A stretch of DNA of 64,000 nt from CAWCDJ01 sp963794265 (GTDB lineage: Bacteria > Acidobacteriota > Terriglobia > Bryobacterales > Bryobacteraceae): assembly GCA_963794265.1 (NCBI GenBank), contig CAWCDJ010000006.1:18958-82957 (forward strand). Reading direction: 5' to 3'. The translations under genes were made by a program, and so were the position numbers. Shown here in pieces: positions 59,124 through 64,000 of this stretch. The notes under the pieces were generated by a model. That model did no database searches. It worked only from the letters and a program-made list of their open reading frames with translations, and was not told the DNA's origin. Numbering within the stretch: position 1 is the stretch's first letter; every line of letters begins with the position of its first letter.

Positions 59124-59594
59124 TCACTCTAGGTTGGCCAGGTCTTTCTCGATCTGGTCTTTGTATTTCTTGAGGGCCGGGTCGTCAATTTCCACGGGGC
59201 CGATCTCTGAAACCGGCTTCGGCTTCCGGTACTTCCTGATAAACAGCCAGATCATGAGCAGGCCGAATCCCACGGAAGCATAAGGGATGATCCATCCGAA
59301 CGCATTGGGCGGGGCGAGATAAATCCCCGGTCCGTAATCGCGGACGAACGCCTGAATGATCTGTTCGTCGGACATGCCGACGGCCTGCATCTTCGCGATG
59401 CGCTCCTTCGCCGGCTTGGAGAAGGAGCACTCGAGCATGCTGCAGGTTGACACGGAATCTTTGCAGCCGCACTGGCATTGCAGCCGCGCACCGACCCGCC
59501 GCACATCGCTACTGGGCTTCTCCGCCGCGGTTTGCGCGATGGCGGCCATAGCGAGTATGGCGATGGCGGCGATACTAATTCTTAACCGGTACAT
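59124..59594 (-). CDS. ccmH: Cytochrome c maturation protein CcmH (variant Cys motif)
   Basis: A 156-residue product. A signal peptide ('AAIAILAMAAIAQTA') precedes 'RLQCQCGCKDSVSTC' (Cys40, 42, 44, 51, and 56), a variant of the usual LRCxxC redox motif of CcmH. Then comes 'MQAVGMSDEQIIQAFVRDYGPGIYL' (in outline) and a C-terminal membrane segment ('ASVGFGLLMIWLFI'). CcmH reduces apocytochrome thiols. Its start overlaps ccmF's end by 20 bases. Confidence 0.88.
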   Translation of the reverse strand: MYRLRISIAAIAILAMAAIAQTAAEKPSSDVRRVGARLQCQCGCKDSVSTCSMLECSFSKPAKERIAKMQAVGMSDEQIIQAFVRDYGPGIYLAPPNAFGWIIPYASVGFGLLMIWLFIRKYRKPKPVSEIGPVEIDDPALKKYKDQIEKDLANLE

Positions 59595-61587
59595 GTTTAC
59601 TGGTGTAGCCCACCACCGAGGTGCGGGCGTATTGCATTTTGACCTTGCTCGGGATCAGGCAGATGAAAGTGCCGCCGATCAGCACCAATCCGCCCACCCA
59701 TATCCAGGATACCAGCGGAAAGACATAGGCCTGAATGACCGCCCGCTGATTATCGTCCGACATGCCGCCGAAATTCAGGTAGAGGTCTTCGTTCGGCCGC
59801 TGGCGGATCCCAACCTCCGATGTGCCCTGGCGGCTGGCGATGTAAAAGCGTTTCTCGGGTTCGAGCGTACCCAGCGTCTCGCCATTCTTCGAAACCTGAA
59901 TGGTGGCGCGATGCCACTGGTAGTTGGTGTTCTCGCCCTGCTGGAGGTCCACCATCTTCAGCGAGTATGCGCCGACCGACATGGTGTCGCCCTTGTTCAG
60001 CTCCTTGATTTCGCTCTTGTTGAACGCGTGGCCCGTGAAACCGACGAACATCAGGACGATCCCCATGTGGACCAGGTAGCCGCCGTAGCGCCGCGTATTG
60101 CGATGGGTCAGTTCCACCAGGGCGCGCAGCAGGTTCGTGTTGTTCTTGGCCGCGATCGACCGGCCGCCCTTATAGAACTCGATCATGACCGTGAGCGCCA
60201 CGAAGAGGCAGAAGCCGAAGGAAATCAGGGCGTAGGCGTTGCGCATCCCGGCGGCGAACAGCGCCCCGGCCAGCACCAGTGAGGCAATTCCGGGCCACTG
60301 GAAATTGCGGCGCAAACTGTCGGCCGAGGTGCGGCGCCAGGCGAATAGCGGGCCGACACCTGTCAGGAACAGGAGGAACAGGCCGATCGGCACCATCAGG
60401 GTGTTGTACCAGTCGGCGTCGAGAGAAATCTTGTCGCCGGTCACGGCTTCGGAGATCACCGGGAACAGCGTGCCCCAGAGAACTGCGAAACAGCTGGCCA
60501 GCAGAATGAGGTTATTGAACAGGAAGCTCGATTCCCGCGAGATCACGGATTCGAGCTCCGACTCGCTCTTCAGGTAATCCAGGCGGTCCAAAATCAGCCA
60601 GACGGTCCCCGCGATACCCACGGCCAGGAAGGTCACGAAATACTTGCCGATTTCCGAGCGGGCGAACGCGTGCACCGATTGCACCACGCCCGAGCGCGTC
60701 AGGAACGTGCCCAGGATGCACAGGAAGAACGTGGCGGAGACAAGGACGATGTTCCAGACCTTCATCATGCCCTTCTTCTCCTGCATCATCACGGAGTGAA
60801 GGAAGGCGGTACCGCTGAGCCAGGGGAGCAGAGAGGCGTTTTCGACCGGGTCCCATCCCCAGTAGCCGCCCCAGCCGAGCACGTGATAGGCCCAGGCCGC
60901 GCCGAGCATGATCCCGCAGCTTTGGAACAGCCAGGTGACCAGCGTCCAGCGGCGGGTGGTGTGGATCCAGCCCTCGCCCGGCTGCCGCGTGATCAACGAG
61001 CCGATGGCGAAGGCGAACGGCACCGCGAAGCCCACGTATCCGAGATACAGCATCGGGGGGTGGATCGCCATGGCCGGGTATTGCAGGAGCGGGCTCAGGC
61101 CGTTTCCGTCCGGCACTGCGACGATCAGCTTGTCGGTGGCCAGCATTTGGAACGGGTTGGCGACGAAGTTGTTCAGGACGAGGAAGAAGGCTTGAATCGT
61201 GGTGAGGATGGCGATGACCCACGGCATGAAGTCGCGGTGGCGGCGCCGGTTGGTAAAGACGACGACCGAGGCGTACGTGGAGAGCAGCCAGCTCCAGAAG
61301 AGCAGCGAGCCTTCCTGGCCGCCCCACAGCGCGGCGACCTTGTACAGGACCGGCATCGTCCGGTTGCTGTGTTCCGCCACATAGGAGAACCGGAAATCGC
61401 CGGTGGTCAGGCTGTAGACCAGGATGCCCACGGCGAGAGTGATCAGCGCCCAGACCGAATAGACCGCGCGTTCACCGCTAACCGTAAGAAAAGGCTTGTG
61501 TTTTACCCGGCCGACTACACAGGCCAGCGTGGCGTAGAGGGCTACGCAGAAGGCCAGCAGGATGGCCAGCGAGCCGAGATTTTCCAT
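59575..61587 (-). CDS. ccmF: Heme lyase subunit CcmF
   Basis: A 670-residue product with about 14-15 membrane segments. The WWD motif 'GWGGYWGWDPVENASLLPWL' (20 residues) and conserved His residues ('AMAIHPPMLYLGYVG', 'TAFLHSVMMQ') identify CcmF, the subunit that transfers heme from CcmE to apocytochrome. Length is normal for the family. It starts 9 bases after ccmE's stop. Confidence 0.95.
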   Translation of the reverse strand: MENLGSLAILLAFCVALYATLACVVGRVKHKPFLTVSGERAVYSVWALITLAVGILVYSLTTGDFRFSYVAEHSNRTMPVLYKVAALWGGQEGSLLFWSWLLSTYASVVVFTNRRRHRDFMPWVIAILTTIQAFFLVLNNFVANPFQMLATDKLIVAVPDGNGLSPLLQYPAMAIHPPMLYLGYVGFAVPFAFAIGSLITRQPGEGWIHTTRRWTLVTWLFQSCGIMLGAAWAYHVLGWGGYWGWDPVENASLLPWLSGTAFLHSVMMQEKKGMMKVWNIVLVSATFFLCILGTFLTRSGVVQSVHAFARSEIGKYFVTFLAVGIAGTVWLILDRLDYLKSESELESVISRESSFLFNNLILLASCFAVLWGTLFPVISEAVTGDKISLDADWYNTLMVPIGLFLLFLTGVGPLFAWRRTSADSLRRNFQWPGIASLVLAGALFAAGMRNAYALISFGFCLFVALTVMIEFYKGGRSIAAKNNTNLLRALVELTHRNTRRYGGYLVHMGIVLMFVGFTGHAFNKSEIKELNKGDTMSVGAYSLKMVDLQQGENTNYQWHRATIQVSKNGETLGTLEPEKRFYIASRQGTSEVGIRQRPNEDLYLNFGGMSDDNQRAVIQAYVFPLVSWIWVGGLVLIGGTFICLIPSKVKMQYARTSVVGYTSKHVPVKN

Positions 61588-61596
61588 AACTCCCCT

Positions 61597-62043
61597 CTAG
61601 ATGCTGCTCTTGCCGCTATTGATGTTTTGTGGCGTCTGAGCACCCGGCAACTGCCCGGGCTTGGCTTCATACTTCGAAGCGCATTTCGCCTGAATCTTGG
61701 ACGCACGGAAGACGCCGTCTCTTCCCAGTTTTCCGTCGGCCAGCGCCTGAGCGCCATCTTTGAAGGTATCGGGCAGGGGATCGGTGCCGGTGTAGGCCAC
61801 TTTTAGTTGCTTGTGGTCCTGCTCCAGCACGAACTGCACCTGGTTGCCTACTCGCTGAATGGAGCCCGAGGCAACATCGCCGGCGACGCGAAGTCGAGCG
61901 CTGTAGGCATGGTCCCCCATCTGGTGCACTTCGGTGATGGTCTTGTAGTAGGTTTGCGTCTCTTTCATGCCGGCCGTGGCCAGCCACACAACGGTCCCGA
62001 TCACTACAACGATGAGAGCGGCGAACTTTCCGTACTTTCGCAT
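61597..62043 (-). CDS. ccmE: Heme chaperone CcmE, CxxxY type
   Basis: A 148-residue product. An N-terminal membrane anchor ('FAALIVVVIGTVVWLATAG') is followed by an OB-fold domain ('HAYSARLRVAGDVASGSIQR' 20 residues, 'VQFVLEQDHKQLKVAYTG', 'GRDGVFRASKIQAKCASKY', in outline). The heme-attachment site is Cys121-x-x-x-Tyr125, where typical CcmE has HxxxY. CxxxY CcmE is known from a variant System I in archaea and some bacteria. It opens the ccm operon. Confidence 0.9.
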   Translation of the reverse strand: MRKYGKFAALIVVVIGTVVWLATAGMKETQTYYKTITEVHQMGDHAYSARLRVAGDVASGSIQRVGNQVQFVLEQDHKQLKVAYTGTDPLPDTFKDGAQALADGKLGRDGVFRASKIQAKCASKYEAKPGQLPGAQTPQNINSGKSSI

Positions 62044-62242
62044 ACTGGCATCCCTCTGAATACACCAGTATAGCTCGAAAGATTTGATGGATAATCAGAC
62101 ACTTTTAGCTCTTTTGTGGGAATCCTCTACATACCCGCATGTGGGGGGCTTTGTTTTTGTGGCTTTACGCCCGAACGGGATCAGCACTCGGCAGTCAGGC
62201 GGACTCCAGGTACTCATGTGCGGGGCTCCGACCCGATCTGTC

Positions 62243-63574
62243 TTACGCCCGAACCGCCATCGCCTCCGGGTCCCAGCGGCACAGGCGCTTTTCGAAGTAG
62301 CTCGTATTGGCCAGCAGCGCCGGACCGGCGGCGCGGAACCCGAATACGGCGTCTTCGACCGGTTTTTTCCGGCTGCGGACGGCTTCGTAGAAGACGCGAT
62401 GGTGTTCGCGGTGCGCGTCGTAGCCCTGCGGCGGCGCGAACTTCTCCGGCTCGATCTTCGCTTCGGGCCGTGCTTGCGGCGGGTACTTCTTGCGATACTC
62501 GCGCAGGAACTCGTCCTGGACCGCCTTCGAGAAGGTCGCGATGGTGTACCCTGGCTCGCGCTCGGGCGGCGCCTTCTCCAGAAGCAGCGAACTCATACTG
62601 GTGGTGATCACGCCGTCGGTTCCGAGGAAACGAAAGCCGAACCGCTCGTCGGGGACGCCGCTCTTCAGGTTCACCCGTAAAGAGAGGGTGAAATCCGGGT
62701 GAGTGGCCTGCTTGCCGTAGTCGAGCATCGCCAGCATGACGTCCGGGACGTCGCGGCCATCGTTCCAATAGCGCAGCCCGCCGGTGGCGAGGATGCGCTC
62801 GGGGCCGATGGATCCGGTGACCAGGTGCAGGCCGCTCAGCAGGTGAACGAACAGGTCGCCGGCCACGCCGGTTCCGTAATCCTGGTAATTGCGCCAGCGG
62901 AACAGGCGGATAGGTTCGAACGGGCGTTTGGGCGCTCTCCCCAGAAAACGATCCCAGTCCACTGTCGTGGGCGAGGCGTCGGGCGGGATCGAGTACTGCC
63001 AGGCGCCCAGTGCCGTATTGCGGTCGAGCCACGCTTCGACCATCGTCAGACGGCCGATGGCGCCGGCTTGCACCAGGTCACGGGCCTTCTGATAGACCGC
63101 CGAGGTGACATACTGGCTTCCCACCTGGAAAATACGGCCGGTGCGCTGCTGCGCTTCGACGACCGCCTTGCCGTCCTCCACCCGCTGAACCATGGGCTTC
63201 TCGCAGTAGACGTCTTTGCCCGCTTCCATCGCAGCGATGGAAATGGCGGCGTGCCAGTGGTCGGGCGTCGCGATGATCACCGAATCGATATCTTCACGGG
63301 CGAGCACCTCGCGGTAATCCCGCGTGGTGAAAACCTGGTCGCCGTACACCTCGCGGGCGCGCGTGCGCCGGCCGTCGTAGATATCGCATACGGCCGCCAG
63401 TTCCACGCCGGGAACCGAGAGGGCGTACTTGGTATCTCCCATCCCCATGCCGCCGAATCCAATGGTGGCGATGCGGATCCGGTTGTTCGGCGAAACCGTC
63501 TGCTCGGCGCCGGCCAACCCCGCCGCGGCGAGCACGGCCGGTCCGGTCCGGAGGAAGTGCCTTCTGGTGGACAT
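62243..63574 (-). CDS. Tat-exported Gfo/Idh/MocA-family oxidoreductase
   Basis: A 443-residue product. 'STRRHFLRTGPAVLAAAGLAG' is a twin-arginine leader (in part). The Rossmann motif 'RIRIATIGFGGMGMGDT' and 'AAVCDIYDGRRTRARE' bind NAD(P). 'IIATPDHWHAAISIAAMEAGKDVYCEKPM' (in outline, with the EKP motif) and 'GVAGDLFVHLLSGLHLVTG' are family hallmarks. It likely oxidises or reduces a sugar derivative in the periplasm. It is separated from the ccm operon by a gap of about 200 bases with no recognised gene. Confidence 0.9.
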   Translation of the reverse strand: MSTRRHFLRTGPAVLAAAGLAGAEQTVSPNNRIRIATIGFGGMGMGDTKYALSVPGVELAAVCDIYDGRRTRAREVYGDQVFTTRDYREVLAREDIDSVIIATPDHWHAAISIAAMEAGKDVYCEKPMVQRVEDGKAVVEAQQRTGRIFQVGSQYVTSAVYQKARDLVQAGAIGRLTMVEAWLDRNTALGAWQYSIPPDASPTTVDWDRFLGRAPKRPFEPIRLFRWRNYQDYGTGVAGDLFVHLLSGLHLVTGSIGPERILATGGLRYWNDGRDVPDVMLAMLDYGKQATHPDFTLSLRVNLKSGVPDERFGFRFLGTDGVITTSMSSLLLEKAPPEREPGYTIATFSKAVQDEFLREYRKKYPPQARPEAKIEPEKFAPPQGYDAHREHHRVFYEAVRSRKKPVEDAVFGFRAAGPALLANTSYFEKRLCRWDPEAMAVRA

Positions 63575-63778
63575 AGCAGCATTTTAGCCCCGGGCGTAGC
63601 GGCAGTCGATGCCGTAGACGGCTAAGCCGGATTTCTCGAGGTCAGATAACGCGCCAACCGCAAGCTGGCCGGAAGGCGGCCGTGCGTTACTCGACCAGTA
63701 CCGCGAATTGATCTCGAGATTCAACTCCTCCGGTTGGTTCAACTCGCTCTTGCTGAGGCTGAGATCGTGACTCAGCGA

Positions 63779-64000
63779 TCAGAAGAGGTAAGGCACCAGA
63801 GCAGCAGTATGTTGGGCATAGGTGGCATACGTCTCGCCGAACTGGGAACGCATCCACTGTTCCTCCATGCGGAGCTTGATCCAGAACGCGAGGAAGACGA
63901 GGACGAAAACGATAAATCCGCGCACTTGGGAGATGGCAATCGCCATGCCGAGGAAACCGCTCAGAATGCCAGTGTAGATGGGGTGACGGACCACGGCATA
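63779..64000 (-). CDS. Isoprenylcysteine carboxyl methyltransferase-like protein (5' end outside window)
   Basis: The frame is open to base 64000 and gives the C-terminal 73 residues. 'VVRHPIYTGILSGFLGMAI' and 'RMEEQWMRSQFGETYATYAQHT' (in outline) are the ICMT/PEMT-family C-terminal signature, with membrane segments between. These are membrane methyltransferases; the bacterial substrates are mostly unknown. The upstream part is cut by the window edge. A small hairpin (GCTGAG/CTCAGC, 63760-63778) follows its stop. Confidence 0.82.
   Translation of the reverse strand, partial: YAVVRHPIYTGILSGFLGMAIAISQVRGFIVFVLVFLAFWIKLRMEEQWMRSQFGETYATYAQHTAALVPYLF

Noticed and set aside
1..64000. CRISPR array
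   Set aside because: I found no set of regularly spaced 25-40 base direct repeats. The tandem elements seen are two-copy repeats or coding repeats.

Overview
The window looks like a chromosome segment from an acidobacterium of the Solibacter/Bryobacterales type. Base composition is high-GC. The gene content fits that group: an Oar-like TonB-dependent receptor with a carboxypeptidase-regulatory domain, an ADOP-type MacB/FtsX permease, several twin-arginine-exported sugar-phosphate isomerase and Gfo/Idh/MocA proteins, a Ser/Thr kinase, and a complete System I cytochrome c maturation cluster. The taxonomic call is inferred from gene content alone.

Bases 1-4724 are the right end of an integrated element: the 3' end of an unidentified gene, a small zinc-ribbon protein, a UvrD/PcrA-like helicase carrying a 278-residue intein exactly in helicase motif III, and a tyrosine recombinase broken by one extra base. 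A promoter and a strongly structured leader follow, then a 2275-residue secreted RHS/YD-repeat protein. Its C-terminal tip carries an HELLH metallopeptidase-like motif. Ten bases downstream lies a small exported protein with the CxC...C...C layout of TIMP/NTR domains. A metallopeptidase toxin with a TIMP-like immunity protein is the most interesting hypothesis in the window.

Bases 12230-20250 are an accessory stretch: a divergent Ku protein with a likely DNA-binding partner, several small zinc-ribbon or basic proteins, an odd Leu(CAA) tRNA gene, a DUF6338-like membrane protein overlapped by a small GWQP-repeat protein, two orphan genes, REP-like palindromes, and tRNA-Phe.

Bases 20274-32565 are core-like: class I fumarase, an HlyD-type adaptor, an aldo/keto reductase, a translationally coupled operon (cyclic-nucleotide-binding protein, alanine-dehydrogenase-like enzyme, acetyl-CoA hydrolase/transferase), an exported isomerase, a Ser/Thr kinase, a Crp/Fnr regulator and an M48 peptidase. 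Bases 32565-40110 hold an ADOP permease, a TPR protein and a TonB receptor. Bases 40400-41400 hold two tandem Tyr/His-rich secreted proteins and a decayed chimeric duplication. Bases 41402-54761 carry exported hydrolase/isomerase-like proteins, an LssY_C-domain operon, a macro-domain protein coupled to a frameshifted MbfA-like iron exporter, a zinc-ribbon protein, an FlK-like thioesterase, a phosphodiesterase-like enzyme and PyrD.

Bases 54751-62043 are the ccm operon on the minus strand (E, F, H, I-like, extra gene, A, B, then C and a D-like gene). CcmE is of the CxxxY type, and a REP-flanked RAYT transposase sits between ccmB and ccmC. The window ends with a Gfo/Idh/MocA protein and a truncated isoprenylcysteine-methyltransferase-like gene. 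Two genes, and possibly the start of a third, show single-base frame disruptions, so sequence error should be considered alongside real decay.
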